Shown: positions 8,637 to 18,524 of the stretch, piece by piece | Layout: the number at the start of each line of letters is the position of its first letter | How positions within the stretch are numbered: the first letter of the stretch is position 1 | Assembly (NCBI RefSeq): GCF_005280585.1 | Contig: NZ_SZVO01000008.1 | Span: 62,001-126,000 of the forward strand | Direction: 5' to 3' | Source of the DNA: Dyadobacter frigoris | Lineage (GTDB): Bacteria; Bacteroidota; Bacteroidia; Cytophagales; Spirosomataceae | Length of the DNA: 64,000 bases | The notes under the pieces: generated by a model | The model's input: the letters and a program-made list of their open reading frames with translations, nothing else | What the model was told of the DNA's origin: nothing | Database searches by the model: none | Program-made: the position numbers and the translations under genes

Positions 8637-8801
8637 CGCAATCAGATATACCGGAAAACGGGGCCTTGGTACGATTTCTCAGAATGGAGGGAAGGGGAAT
8701 TTGATGGGGAAAATCATTTATTTATCGAAATCTATGCATTGGAACCTTCATCGCATAATGCAGGCGATATTAGAGAATGGGAATATCTTCCAGAAGTTTA
8801 A
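8637..8801 (+). pseudogene. Orphan C-terminal protein fragment
   Basis: From 8637 to the TAA at 8799-8801 a frame is open for 54 codons without a start codon. Its translation is strongly protein-like, with segments GPWYDFSEWREGEFDGENHL and FIEIYALEPSSHNAGDIREW, then EYLPEV and stop. The many aromatic and acidic residues are not what random AT-rich DNA gives. An overlapping frame starts with ATG at 8632 but stops after 23 codons. I read this as the tail of a lost gene or a gene with a 5' frameshift; the family is not recognised. Confidence 0.45.
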
Positions 8802-8891
8802 ATGATTTTATGAAACTGCGGGCGGAAAGGAAAGGAGGTTTAGTAAATTCATTGCAAAGAAATAGAATCACTGTTTGAACTACTATATCAA

Positions 8892-8929
8892 AGAAAAAGG
8901 CTAAAAGACGAGAGTCTTTTAGCCTTTTT
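8892..8929. terminator. Bidirectional terminator
   Basis: A long palindrome (AAAAAGGCTAAAAGAC, loop gaga, GTCTTTTAGCCTTTTTT) lies 36 bp beyond the stop of the minus-strand gene that ends at 8966. The flanking A and T runs allow it to work in both directions. Confidence 0.8.
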
Positions 8930-8965
8930 TAGTCACTGACTAAACAATTCTGAATTAAATAAAAA

Positions 8966-9337
8966 TTAATTCAGTGATGCAGAGTATTCCTCCGGGGTAG
9001 ACTGCATCTTTGGAACAGGTTGGGTTTTGTAATTAGAAACCGAAGAAAGCGGGTTAAGGCTCATGGGTTCTTTTTTCTCATGTAGTGCAATAACAATAGA
9101 TGAGGGGCGAACAGCATATTTTGGAGCCTGGTGTAATTCGGTATCAAAAGCAGTATTCATTGTGACGGCAAAATGTTCACCTGTTTCCTTGATTTTTGCT
9201 TGTGCAGCTTTGTTTGGCATTTTGTAATTGTGCTGGGACATTCCCGGATCAGTCAACGTTTGGGCTTGTAGATTTGTGGCTGCTGTTAATAACAATAACG
9301 AGAATGTTAGTTTGGTTAAGATACTTGGCTTAGACAT
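8966..9337 (-). CDS. Small secreted hypothetical protein
   Basis: A 123-residue protein with a clear Sec signal peptide. Basic start MSKPSILTK, hydrophobic core LTFSLLLLTAA and a signal peptidase I site after NLQAQ give a mature protein of about 97 residues. The mature part is polar and has no Cys or recognised domain. It is monocistronic, with a terminator behind it and a 440-bp AT-rich region in front. Confidence 0.6.
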   Translation of the reverse strand: MSKPSILTKLTFSLLLLTAATNLQAQTLTDPGMSQHNYKMPNKAAQAKIKETGEHFAVTMNTAFDTELHQAPKYAVRPSSIVIALHEKKEPMSLNPLSSVSNYKTQPVPKMQSTPEEYSASLN

Positions 9338-9778
9338 AATTAAAGTTGGTTTAAGAATTTTGCATTAATAACTATACAAAATTACTCACCGAATTGATAG
9401 TAATGTCTATGGTTTTCAAATAATAAATTATAAAATTCAAATATAATTTTCTTTTATAAAATCAATTTATAAATCCTTCCTGATTCATTTTTCTTATTCG
9501 AAGAGATTTTAAATCTCGGATAAATTCTTTTTATTTCTAAACTTGAAAATTCATAAATGTTTATTTATGAATAATTTAACTATTATTTGTATTTTTAATT
9601 TTTTTTAATAAGTTTCGTTTGTGATTATTTTGCCTGATAGTTGTGGTCGTTTGTCCAGAATGTAATTTTTATATAATTCAAATAAATAAATATTAAATAG
9701 TTTTCTATCTAAAATGATAAGATCCTATACTGTAAATTGGCGCCAAACTTTTATATCTTAGGAAAATATTATGATTTT
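9338..9778. other. AT-rich divergent intergenic region
   Basis: This gap between divergent genes has no coding potential and is very AT-rich with many T tracts. The only structure I notice is a 15-nt palindrome at 9503-9517 (GAGATTTTAAATCTC), which could be an operator or chance. No tRNA or convincing promoter pair was recognised. Confidence 0.3.
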
Positions 9779-10495
9779 ATGGAAGCAAGAACATTGGTAG
9801 TTGGGGACATTCATGGTGCTTACAAGGCTCTTGTGCAGGTTTTGGAAAAAGTTGAACTGAGAGAGAATGACAAGCTTATTTTTGTGGGTGACTATGTCGA
9901 TGGCTGGCCGGAATCTGCTTCTGTAATCGAATATCTAATAAATCTGTCTGAAAAATATTCCTGCATTTTCATAAAAGGGAATCATGACGTCTGGTGCAAA
10001 TCCTGGCTGGCGGGTAATGATCCCGATAAAGCGTGGTTGGAAAATCGGGGAATGTCAACAATTTTGAGTTATCAGGATTTTGATCAGAAAAGCAGGTCGA
10101 AGCATCTTGATTTTTTCTCAAGACTAACCGATTATTATATAGATAAAGAAAATCGATTGTTCATTCACGCAGGTTTTACTTCGATTAAAGGTCCGCTTGA
10201 AGAAATTTTTTCTCATAATTTCAATAATGACCGTACACTTTTGGAAACAGCGGCTGCTATGGATAAGAATCTGACTTCGGACTCGGTTTTCTATCCCAAA
10301 CGACTAGCGCTTTTTTTTGAGATTTATATTGGTCATACACCGACAACAAAATATAATGTGGATATTCCAATGCATGGCGGAAATCTTTGGGATGTAGATA
10401 CAGGAGCAGCAAGAGAAGGGAAAATTTCTGTAATGGATATTGTTACAAAAGAATTCTGGCAAAGTGATAGGGTGAAGGATTTATATGGAATTTGA
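9779..10495 (+). CDS. Metallophosphatase, PPP/ApaH-like
   Basis: A 238-residue calcineurin-like phosphoesterase. The metal-binding motifs appear in order: GDIHG (residues 9-13), GDYVDG, GNHD, FIHAG and GHTPT. This set is that of the PPP group (protein Ser/Thr phosphatase or diadenosine-tetraphosphatase-like) rather than purple acid phosphatases. It has no signal peptide, so it is cytoplasmic. The frame is open from a TTG at 9737, but the ATG at 9779 gives MEARTLVVGDIHG, the usual family start. It stands alone upstream of the trehalose genes. Confidence 0.85.
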   Translation: MEARTLVVGDIHGAYKALVQVLEKVELRENDKLIFVGDYVDGWPESASVIEYLINLSEKYSCIFIKGNHDVWCKSWLAGNDPDKAWLENRGMSTILSYQDFDQKSRSKHLDFFSRLTDYYIDKENRLFIHAGFTSIKGPLEEIFSHNFNNDRTLLETAAAMDKNLTSDSVFYPKRLALFFEIYIGHTPTTKYNVDIPMHGGNLWDVDTGAAREGKISVMDIVTKEFWQSDRVKDLYGI

Positions 10496-10632
10496 TAAAA
10501 TATAGTCTTAAAGACAGTTTATTGAATTGAAAATTGCTAAATAATAAATTGCAAATCCGGCACGCCAACTGGCACAGTATTTATCAACATGTCCAATAGC
10601 TGGTAAATCACTCAAATTCCGGTTTGGAGAAA

Positions 10633-12480
10633 ATGAATACAGTAAATACAAGAACAAGAACTCTTGGTGTGAATTTTAATAACAATGGATCCGCCAGCAT
10701 AGTCCTTTGGGCCCCTGAGGCAGGCCACGTGGAAATTCTAATAGTTTCCCGCAATATAAAAATACCGCTGATCAGTGAAGAATACGGCTATTGGATCTTG
10801 AAGACTGATATATTATCACCTGGAGAACAGTATCAGTTTATTTTGAACGGAGAAAAACAACTTCCTGATCCGGCATCTTTATCTCAGCCGGAAGGTGTTT
10901 ACGGTCCTTCGAAAGCGATTGATCTGAAAGCATTTGCCTGGACTGATACAAATTGGAAAAATATACCTTTAAAGGAATATATTACCTACGAACTTCACAC
11001 GGGCACTTTTACTCCGGAAGGTACATTTGCATCCATGGAAGAGAAACTGGACTATCTGGTTGATCTTGGTATAACAGCCATCGAAATCATGCCGGTGTCT
11101 CAATTTTCAGGAGAAAGGAACTGGGGATATGACGGAGTATTTCCATTCTGTGTGCAAAATTCCTATGGTGGGGCGGAAGCATTGCAGCATTTGGTTAACG
11201 TATGTCATCAGAAAGGATTAGCCGTAATTCTTGATGTTGTGTACAATCATATTGGCCCGGAGGGAAATCATTTGGACGAATTTGCGCCTTATTTTACAGA
11301 TAAATATCATACGCCATGGGGAAATGCAATTAATTTCGATGACGCGTGGTGTGACGGTGTGAGGCTTTTTTTTATCGAAAATGCATTAATGTGGTTCCGC
11401 GATTTTCATATAGATGCGCTCAGAATGGATGCTGTTCATGCAATAAAAGATTTCAGTCCTGTGCATATTTTACAGGAAATTAAAGAGCAGGTTGACTTTC
11501 TGGAACAACAAAATGGCCGTTGCCATTATTTGATCGTTGAGCTGGATTTGAATGATACACGTTTCATAAATCCTACTTATAAAGGCGGATTTGGCATGAG
11601 TTCCCAGTGGATCGACGAGTTTCATCATTCTTTACGTGTCAGTTCGGGACAAGAAAAATCGGGATATTATTCCGATTTTAACGGTATTAAATCGCTGGCG
11701 AAGTCGTATCAGGATGCTTACGTATATGATGGAGCGTATTCGGATCACCGCAAGAAAAAGTTTGGGATGAAAGCCAAGGAAAACGGGGGAGAGCAATTTG
11801 TTGTTTTTTCCCAGAATCATGACCATGTTGGTAATCGGATGTTTGGTGAGCGTACGAGTGAGCTGGTAAGTTTTGATATGCAAAAGCTCATGGCGGGAGC
11901 GGTACTGGTAAGTCCTTTTCTTCCGCTGTTGTTTATGGGAGAGGAATACAGCGAAACCGGGAGGTTTCAATATTTCGTAAGTCACACCGATCCGGAATTA
12001 GCAGAAGCAGTTCGGAAAGGTAGAAAAAGGGAGTTCCGGGCATTTCATATGGCAGGAGAAGCACCGGATCCAATGGGTGAGGAAGCATTTTTAAATTCAA
12101 AATTGCACTGGGAATTGGCCGATAAGGCTCCTCACAAAACGATGCTGGCTTATTACAAAAAGCTAATAGAGATCCGCAAAAGGAAATCTGCTTTATATGT
12201 TTTGAATCGTAAAGATGGGCATGTCGAATGCCTTGAAGATAAAGGAGTTATTGTTTTGCAACGTCAGCACAAAAACCAGAATGTTATTTGTCTGATGAAT
12301 TTTTCAAATCAACCCCGGGAAGTTAATGTTGCGGTTTATTCGCCAGTCTGGCACAAATTAATTGCGTCTTCCGATGTATTATGGAATGGGTCAGAGGATT
12401 TGCCTGAAACAATTCCCGGAGAAATAACGCTGGTTTTGCCATCAGAATCCTTCACACTTTACAACAATCAGAATGAATAA
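10633..12480 (+). CDS. treZ: Malto-oligosyltrehalose trehalohydrolase
   Basis: A 615-residue GH13 enzyme that releases trehalose from maltooligosyl-trehalose. An N-terminal CBM48-like beta domain covers residues about 5-95 and the catalytic TIM barrel about 115-520. Visible GH13 motifs are DVVYNHIGPEGNHL, the nucleophile D266 in LRMDAVHA, the acid E303 in IVELDLND, and QNHDHVGNR. The following C-terminal beta domain ends at the TAA at 12480. The ATG at 10633 is preceded by GGAG, making it a better start than the TTG at 10624. It overlaps the downstream treY-malQ gene by 8 nt, so the two are translationally coupled. The product acts on the end-product of TreY. Confidence 0.95.
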   Translation: MNTVNTRTRTLGVNFNNNGSASIVLWAPEAGHVEILIVSRNIKIPLISEEYGYWILKTDILSPGEQYQFILNGEKQLPDPASLSQPEGVYGPSKAIDLKAFAWTDTNWKNIPLKEYITYELHTGTFTPEGTFASMEEKLDYLVDLGITAIEIMPVSQFSGERNWGYDGVFPFCVQNSYGGAEALQHLVNVCHQKGLAVILDVVYNHIGPEGNHLDEFAPYFTDKYHTPWGNAINFDDAWCDGVRLFFIENALMWFRDFHIDALRMDAVHAIKDFSPVHILQEIKEQVDFLEQQNGRCHYLIVELDLNDTRFINPTYKGGFGMSSQWIDEFHHSLRVSSGQEKSGYYSDFNGIKSLAKSYQDAYVYDGAYSDHRKKKFGMKAKENGGEQFVVFSQNHDHVGNRMFGERTSELVSFDMQKLMAGAVLVSPFLPLLFMGEEYSETGRFQYFVSHTDPELAEAVRKGRKREFRAFHMAGEAPDPMGEEAFLNSKLHWELADKAPHKTMLAYYKKLIEIRKRKSALYVLNRKDGHVECLEDKGVIVLQRQHKNQNVICLMNFSNQPREVNVAVYSPVWHKLIASSDVLWNGSEDLPETIPGEITLVLPSESFTLYNNQNE

Positions 12481-15400
12481 TCCGATCGCTGCGTATCGTC
12501 TGCAATTCCAGAAAGAATTCAACTTTAAAGATTTTGAAGAGATCATTCCTTATCTTCAAAAAATGGGTGTGAGTACTATTTACGCTTCACCGATATTTAA
12601 ATCAACGGCGGGAAGTACACATGGATACGACGGCGTTAATCCCAATGAAATTGATCAGGAAATTGGCAGTGAAGAAGATTTGAAATCAATCACTACCAGC
12701 TTAAAAGAGATGGATATAAACTGGCTGCAAGACATCGTTCCCAATCATATGGCTTTTCATTCGGAGAATCCATGGCTCATGGACGTGTTGGAAAAAGGCA
12801 AACAATCTGTTTATGCGACATTTTTTGATATCGCCTGGAATAGCCGGCTTTTCCATGGAAAACTGATGGTTCCATTTCTGGAATCAGATCTGGATGAAGT
12901 TTTAGCAGATGGAAAAGTTACAATTGAATTTCTTTCCGGCCGTTTTGTACTTCAATATTCGGACAATGTTTATCCGCTTAATCCTGCTTCGTATTTAACA
13001 ATTTTAGGTGGAAGCGAAGTTGTTCTGAACCAGTCTTTGCAACAAATATTGTCGCAGATAAAAGAAATAACCGACGAAGAAGACACCAGAATTTTTTCAC
13101 AAAGATGGAATGAATTAATCTTGCAGCTGACGTCTTTGGCAGAAAACGATCAGATCAAAAGTTTGATCGAAAATTCGTTGAAAGACATAAATGACGATAA
13201 GGAAAAGCTGAAAGGGATTGTTGACCGGCAGACTTACGCTTTGTGCAATTGGCAAAAAACCGATGAACAAATCAATTTCAGGCGGTTTTTTACAGTTAAC
13301 GGATTGATCTGTCTTAATATTCAGGATGAAAATATTTTCAATGAATATCACAAATTGATAAAATCACTTCTCGCCAACGGAGTTTTTCAGGGAATCAGAG
13401 TTGATCATATCGATGGACTTTACAACCCGGACGGATATCTTGACCAGCTTCGTGATCTGGCCGGCGATGATGCTTATCTTGTTGTTGAAAAAATTCTTGA
13501 AAATGGTGAAAATATGCCAAAATCCTGGCCGGTTGAAGGTACTACTGGTTATGATTTTTTATCATTTGTAAATAATCTTCTGACCAACAAAGCTGGCGAA
13601 AAGGCATTTACAGATTTTTATGAGGATTTGACAAAAAGCACGGTAAATCCGTTAAATCAACTTCGACAAAAGAAATCGCATATTCTTTACGATTCCATGG
13701 CAGGGGAGCTTGAAAATCTATACCAGCTTTTCGTAGAGTTGAATCTCGCTGAGCCTGAAAAAGTCAACGAGATTGGTAAAGACAAGGTGAAAAATACGAT
13801 TGGCGAATTCCTGATCTATTGCCCGGTTTATCGTTTTTATGGTAATGTTTTACCACTTGAAGAAATAGAATCTGCCGAGGTACAAAATATTTTCAGCGAA
13901 GTAAAATCGATCCATCCGCAGTTTGAATCCGCAGTTTCTTTATTAGAAGAAATACTTATTGTAAAACCGAAAGACGCTAATGAGGATTACAGAGCCCGGG
14001 CGCTGGAATTTTACCAACGTTGTATGCAGTTCACCGGGCCACTGATGGCAAAAGGTGGAGAGGATACATTAATGTACACTTATAATCGGTTTATTGGTCA
14101 TAATGAGGTAGGTGATTCTCCTGAAAATTTCGGATTATCGGTAGATGATTTCCATAAAAAAATGAAACAGCGCCATATCGACTGGCCGCTTTCTTTAAAC
14201 ACAACATCAACACACGATACAAAAAGGGGAGAAGATGTACGGGCACGTTTGAATGTCTTGACAGATCTTCCCGGCCCCTGGTTTGAGCATGTAAAAGAAT
14301 GGCAGGAACTGAATGCGCCGCTTCGGGAAAAATTTGGAGCACCGGATGTTAATGATGAGTATTTAATCTATCAAACCCTGCTTGGCGCCTTTCCTATGCC
14401 GGGCGAAGATGAAGATGATTTTTCGAATCGACTGAGAGAATATCTCCCAAAAGCGTTAAGAGAAGCGAAAACGCATACAACTTATGCAGAACCCAATGAA
14501 GCTTACGAAGAAGGTACAAAAAATTTCGCATTGGAATTACTAAAAAAAGATAGTCTTTTCTGGGAGAAATTTTCGTTGTTTCATAGCAAAGCGGCAAATG
14601 CCGGTATCGTCAATTCCCTGGCTCAGGTATTATTGAAATTTATTTGTCCCGGCATTCCGGATGTGTATCAGGGATGTGAATTATGGGATTTTAGCCTTGT
14701 TGATCCGGACAATAGAAGACCAGTTGATTTCAATAAAAGACAACAATTTCTGGCTGAATTCGGGAATTACGACGATCAGGAACGTCTGCTGGAAAAACTG
14801 TGGCAAAACCGCAATGATGCCCGGATAAAACTTTGGCTTACACACCAGCTATACAATTTAAGAAAAGAAAATCCAGCGCTTTTTGCCGAGGGAGATTATA
14901 TAAATCTGGATGTGGAAGGCGCTTACAAAAATAATGTACTTGCTTTTGCCCGGATTTATAAACAAACCGTTTTGATCACGATCGTCCCGCTCCATACTGC
15001 GATCATGTGTGAAGAGCAAAAACAGGAATTATTTGACCTCGACTGGAAGGATACGAACGTTCTGGTTCCAGCCGGACTGAATGCCGAATGGGGCAATTTG
15101 TTCACTGCAAAACAATCAGTACATCAGGATTTTGTGCCTGTTTCGGATATATTCAAGAGTTTTCCTGTTGCTGTTTTAAAGGGGGAGAAAATCAGAAATG
15201 AACGGAGCGCTGGCGTTTTAATGCATATTAGCTCACTTGCTTCGCCGTTTGGAATCGGTGATCTGGGCAGGGAAGCTTTTGCATTTGCTGACTTTTTGAA
15301 TCGTACCAAGCAAAGATTCTGGCAGTTGCTTCCGCTGAATCCTACCGAAGCTGCCCAGGGGAATTCGCCGTATAGTGCGCTATCGAGCCGGGCTGGAAAT

Positions 15401-16699
15401 CCCACTTTGATTAGTCCTGAACTTTTAAAAGCAGAAGGTCTTTTGGAAGGTACTGATCTTTCAATGTATGAACTTCCACAGGATGGAAAAACGGATTACG
15501 AAAAAACAGAAAAGCTTAAACTGGAAATTCTTGAAAAAGCATATGCCGGTTTTACTACCAGCAAGGAAGCGCTTCCAACCGAAGAATTCGATAAGTTTTG
15601 TGTAGAAAATGCTGAATGGCTAAATGACTTTGCACTTTATATGGCAATAAGGAAGCAGCATGAAGGGAAACCATGGATTGAATGGGAGGGACCTTACAAA
15701 TTGCGTGATCCCGAAATGCTGCAAAAGTTGCAGCATTCAGAAGCGGACCAGATCCGGTTTGTGAAATGGGTTCAGTACGTTTTTGACAAACAATGGAAAT
15801 CGTTGCGTTTGTATTGCAATGAGCGTGATATTAGTTTTCTGGGCGACTTGCCATTTTATGTAAGTTATAATTCTTCGGATGTCTGGTCGCATCGTGATCT
15901 TTTTCTATTGGATGACGAAGGCAAAATAACGGGTATAGCGGGCGTGCCTCCTGATGCTTTTTCAGATGACGGACAACTTTGGGGAATGCCGGTTTTTAAC
16001 TGGGAGGTTTTGAAAGAACAGAAATATCAGTGGTGGGTGGATCGTTTGCGGAAGAATACGGAGCTTTTTGATCTGGTTCGTTTGGATCATTTCCGTGCTT
16101 TTGCAGATTATTGGGAAGTGCCGGGAGGCGAAAAAACTGCTGTTAATGGTATCTGGAAACTTGGACCGGATGCTGAATTTTTCCAAACCATTAAAGCTGC
16201 GTTGGGAAGCCTGCCTTTTGTGGCTGAGGATTTGGGGAAAAGCAGTCCTGCTGTTTTTCGTTTGAGAGATGAATTTGAGCTTCCGGGTATGAAGGTGCTG
16301 CAATTTGCCTTTGACGAAAGTATGGCCAGCTCGGATTTTATCCCGCATAATTATACAAAAAACTTCATCGTTTACACAGGTACGCATGACAACAACACAA
16401 CGCGCGGCTGGTTCCGAAAAGGTATTGATAACGGAACACGCGCGCGTCTGGAGGATTATGTTGGACATTCGCTAACTGAAAATAATGTCTGTGAAGCAAT
16501 GATAAGGCTGGCGTTTGGGTCTGTCGCGAAAACAGCAGTTCTGCCCGTTCAGGATATTTTGAATCTGGAGGAAACCAGTAAAATGAATAGTCCGGGATCC
16601 AGCGAAAATAACTGGGAATGGCGATTGCTACCCGGGCAATTAACCAAAAAGACTGAAAAACAACTTAAGCATTGGACAGTTTTGTACAACCGTAATTAA
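12473..16699 (+). CDS. treY: Fused malto-oligosyltrehalose synthase / 4-alpha-glucanotransferase (TreY-MalQ)
   Basis: One uninterrupted 1408-codon frame encodes two enzymes. Residues 1 to about 905 are TreY (GH13), which converts the reducing end of a maltodextrin into a trehalosyl end. Motifs are ASPIFKSTAGSTHGYDG, DIVPNHMAFH, nucleophile D311 in RVDHIDGLYNPDG and acid E339 in VVEKIL. From about residue 909 (SAGVLMHISSLASPFGIGDLG) to the end is a complete GH77 amylomaltase of about 500 residues, with SPYSALSSRAGNP, the nucleophile in VRLDHFRA, the acid in FVAEDLG, and GTHDNNTTRG. MalQ remodels maltodextrin lengths, so the fusion supplies TreY with longer chains. It overlaps treZ by 8 nt. No frameshift or stop lies at the junction. 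Confidence 0.93.
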   Translation: MNNPIAAYRLQFQKEFNFKDFEEIIPYLQKMGVSTIYASPIFKSTAGSTHGYDGVNPNEIDQEIGSEEDLKSITTSLKEMDINWLQDIVPNHMAFHSENPWLMDVLEKGKQSVYATFFDIAWNSRLFHGKLMVPFLESDLDEVLADGKVTIEFLSGRFVLQYSDNVYPLNPASYLTILGGSEVVLNQSLQQILSQIKEITDEEDTRIFSQRWNELILQLTSLAENDQIKSLIENSLKDINDDKEKLKGIVDRQTYALCNWQKTDEQINFRRFFTVNGLICLNIQDENIFNEYHKLIKSLLANGVFQGIRVDHIDGLYNPDGYLDQLRDLAGDDAYLVVEKILENGENMPKSWPVEGTTGYDFLSFVNNLLTNKAGEKAFTDFYEDLTKSTVNPLNQLRQKKSHILYDSMAGELENLYQLFVELNLAEPEKVNEIGKDKVKNTIGEFLIYCPVYRFYGNVLPLEEIESAEVQNIFSEVKSIHPQFESAVSLLEEILIVKPKDANEDYRARALEFYQRCMQFTGPLMAKGGEDTLMYTYNRFIGHNEVGDSPENFGLSVDDFHKKMKQRHIDWPLSLNTTSTHDTKRGEDVRARLNVLTDLPGPWFEHVKEWQELNAPLREKFGAPDVNDEYLIYQTLLGAFPMPGEDEDDFSNRLREYLPKALREAKTHTTYAEPNEAYEEGTKNFALELLKKDSLFWEKFSLFHSKAANAGIVNSLAQVLLKFICPGIPDVYQGCELWDFSLVDPDNRRPVDFNKRQQFLAEFGNYDDQERLLEKLWQNRNDARIKLWLTHQLYNLRKENPALFAEGDYINLDVEGAYKNNVLAFARIYKQTVLITIVPLHTAIMCEEQKQELFDLDWKDTNVLVPAGLNAEWGNLFTAKQSVHQDFVPVSDIFKSFPVAVLKGEKIRNERSAGVLMHISSLASPFGIGDLGREAFAFADFLNRTKQRFWQLLPLNPTEAAQGNSPYSALSSRAGNPTLISPELLKAEGLLEGTDLSMYELPQDGKTDYEKTEKLKLEILEKAYAGFTTSKEALPTEEFDKFCVENAEWLNDFALYMAIRKQHEGKPWIEWEGPYKLRDPEMLQKLQHSEADQIRFVKWVQYVFDKQWKSLRLYCNERDISFLGDLPFYVSYNSSDVWSHRDLFLLDDEGKITGIAGVPPDAFSDDGQLWGMPVFNWEVLKEQKYQWWVDRLRKNTELFDLVRLDHFRAFADYWEVPGGEKTAVNGIWKLGPDAEFFQTIKAALGSLPFVAEDLGKSSPAVFRLRDEFELPGMKVLQFAFDESMASSDFIPHNYTKNFIVYTGTHDNNTTRGWFRKGIDNGTRARLEDYVGHSLTENNVCEAMIRLAFGSVAKTAVLPVQDILNLEETSKMNSPGSSENNWEWRLLPGQLTKKTEKQLKHWTVLYNRN

Positions 16700-16749
16700 T
16701 TTTGATAATCCCACCTGGGGAAATACTAACGGGGAACAGTTTTTTTTGT

Positions 16750-16794
16750 AAAGGCTTGTGTTGAAATCATTTTTTCAACACAAGCCTTTTTTTA
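16750..16794 (+). terminator. Rho-independent terminator of the treZ-treY/malQ operon
   Basis: AAAGGCTTGTGTTGAAA pairs with TTTTCAACACAAGCCTTT over a short loop and is followed by a T run. It lies about 50 bp after the stop of the fusion gene. Confidence 0.85.
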
Positions 16795-16843
16795 AAAGGA
16801 ATTTTGCTAAATATTTCTCACAAGCTTTTTTAGAATTAAACGT

Positions 16844-17221
16844 ATGGAAAAGGTTGACTTAAATCTGCTGGCAATAATAAACCGTATTATTTCAGACTTT
16901 TCTGATCCGTCCCGGCATTATATGGTGGTGGCGAATTATTCATTTTATTTTGATGAGCTGACCAATTTTGCACCTGTTTATTTCAATAACGAATCCATTG
17001 AAGAAATCCTGTTGACAGATGACGGTCTGAGGTGTAAATTTTCATTTGAAACTGCGAATATTGATGAACGTTTTACAATTAAAATTCCCTACGATCAGAT
17101 TGGACGGATCTCAAAATGCGATGATCGTGATTTTACTGAGGAGCATGTTTTATTTTTAAATGAAGATATAATGTTACGGTATAACCATGCGGCGGAAACA
17201 GTTATTTTTTACAATAACTGA
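16844..17221 (+). CDS. Hypothetical protein (125 aa)
   Basis: A 125-residue soluble acidic protein without signal peptide, Cys motif or recognisable domain. The order is a short N-terminal helix (residues 4-18), then beta-rich sequence such as HYMVVANYSFYFDEL and RCKFSFETAN. It follows the operon terminator by about 50 bp, so it should have its own promoter. The function is unknown; the ATG at 16844 is the only suitable start. Confidence 0.6.
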   Translation: MEKVDLNLLAIINRIISDFSDPSRHYMVVANYSFYFDELTNFAPVYFNNESIEEILLTDDGLRCKFSFETANIDERFTIKIPYDQIGRISKCDDRDFTEEHVLFLNEDIMLRYNHAAETVIFYNN

Positions 17222-17328
17222 GATAAGTTGGAGTTTGAAATTTGATCAATGGTATGGTTTTTGATTGATTTGCCTTGCCGGTTGAAAGTTTTTAAAATAT
17301 CCCTTTAAAAAAGCAACGCTGTCACGAA

Positions 17329-18519
17329 ATGGAAGTTAAAAATTTGCATCGCAGAAAGAGAAAAGCGGCGTGGGGTTTTACAGGATTTATTATTCTGATT
17401 ATTGTCGTCAGGCTCATTCTTCCTTATGTAGTCCTCCATCTCGTCAACAAAAACCTGGCAACGATGAAGGGATATTATGGACATGTTCAGGATATCGATC
17501 TCTCTATTATTCGTGGAGCTTATAAGATTGACAGCATTTATCTTAATAAAAAAGATACTTTAACATTAAACCAAACACCGTTTTTCGCTGCTTCGATCAT
17601 TGATCTTTCCGTAGAATGGAAGGCACTTTTTCGCGGTTCGATTGTTGGTGAAGTGGTGTTGAACAAACCGATGCTGCGTTTTACCAAAGATAAAGTTGAA
17701 CCGAAAGATGTTGCGCGGGATTCTTCTGCTTTAAAGAAATTGCTCGATGACTTCATGCCTTTGCAGATCAACAGATGCGAAGTAAATCAAGGCAGAATTC
17801 TATATATTGACCAGGGGGTGAACCCGCCCGTGGATCTTCAAATGACGAATGTGCATATTTTGGCCGAAAACCTGAGAAACAGCTATGATTCAACGATTGT
17901 ACTACCCGCAACTGTTAACGCAGACGCCACGATTTATGAGGGAAAACTGACGTTTCATGCCAAGGCAAATCCGTTGGCAAATGATCCAACTTTTGATATG
18001 AGCGCCGAATTAAAAAATACAAACCTGGTTAAACTCAATAACTTTTTTCAGGCCTATGCCAAAATTGACGTGAACAAAGGATCATTTGGGTTATATACTG
18101 AGGTGGCTGCAAAGGATAAAAAGTTTGCCGGTTATGTAAAACCATTTTTGAAGGATCTGGATGTTTTAGGAAAAGAAGATCGTAGAGATAATTTGTTGAG
18201 GAAAATGTGGGAAGGGCTCGTTGGGACTGTGGGCGTGATCTTGAAAAACCAGAAAAAGGATCAGATTGCAACTAAAATACCTTTCCAGGGAAACCTGGAT
18301 AGCCCAAGAACAAATGTCTGGTATGCATTGGCAAATATTTTGCAAAACGCTTTTATTCATGCTCTCCAGCCTTCTATTGACAACGATATCAGCATTAGTT
18401 CTGTCAGGCTAAAAGCGGATGAGAAGAAGACATTTTTACAGAAAATTTTCTCAAAAGACGACAAGGAAAAAGATGATAAGGACAAAAATAAAAAGAAGAT
18501 AAAAAGAAGTAAAACATAA
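17329..18519 (+). CDS. AsmA-like/DUF748 membrane-anchored protein
   Basis: A 396-residue protein with an N-terminal membrane anchor at residues about 14-38, after the basic segment HRRKRKAAWG. The following envelope-facing region of about 320 residues is beta-repetitive and typical of DUF748/AsmA-like proteins, for example VKDIDLS-type strands, VVLNKPMLRFTKD and NVHILAENLR. The last 35 residues are a highly charged Lys/Asp tail (KDDKEKDDKDKNKKKIKRSK). AsmA-like proteins are linked to lipid transport and outer-membrane homeostasis, but a role for this one is inference. The small gene at 18525 starts 5 bp later, so they form an operon. Confidence 0.75.
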   Translation: MEVKNLHRRKRKAAWGFTGFIILIIVVRLILPYVVLHLVNKNLATMKGYYGHVQDIDLSIIRGAYKIDSIYLNKKDTLTLNQTPFFAASIIDLSVEWKALFRGSIVGEVVLNKPMLRFTKDKVEPKDVARDSSALKKLLDDFMPLQINRCEVNQGRILYIDQGVNPPVDLQMTNVHILAENLRNSYDSTIVLPATVNADATIYEGKLTFHAKANPLANDPTFDMSAELKNTNLVKLNNFFQAYAKIDVNKGSFGLYTEVAAKDKKFAGYVKPFLKDLDVLGKEDRRDNLLRKMWEGLVGTVGVILKNQKKDQIATKIPFQGNLDSPRTNVWYALANILQNAFIHALQPSIDNDISISSVRLKADEKKTFLQKIFSKDDKEKDDKDKNKKKIKRSKT

Positions 18520-18524
18520 ATATT

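Noticed and set aside
8632-8703. Short ATG-started frame (MTQSDIPENGALV...) over the fragment at 8637-8801
   Set aside because: It stops after 23 codons, and the other frame gives a far longer, protein-like translation, so the ATG frame is not called.
9503-9517. Palindrome GAGATTTTAAATCTC as an operator
   Set aside because: In such AT-rich sequence a 15-nt palindrome can occur by chance, and no second copy was seen near other genes.
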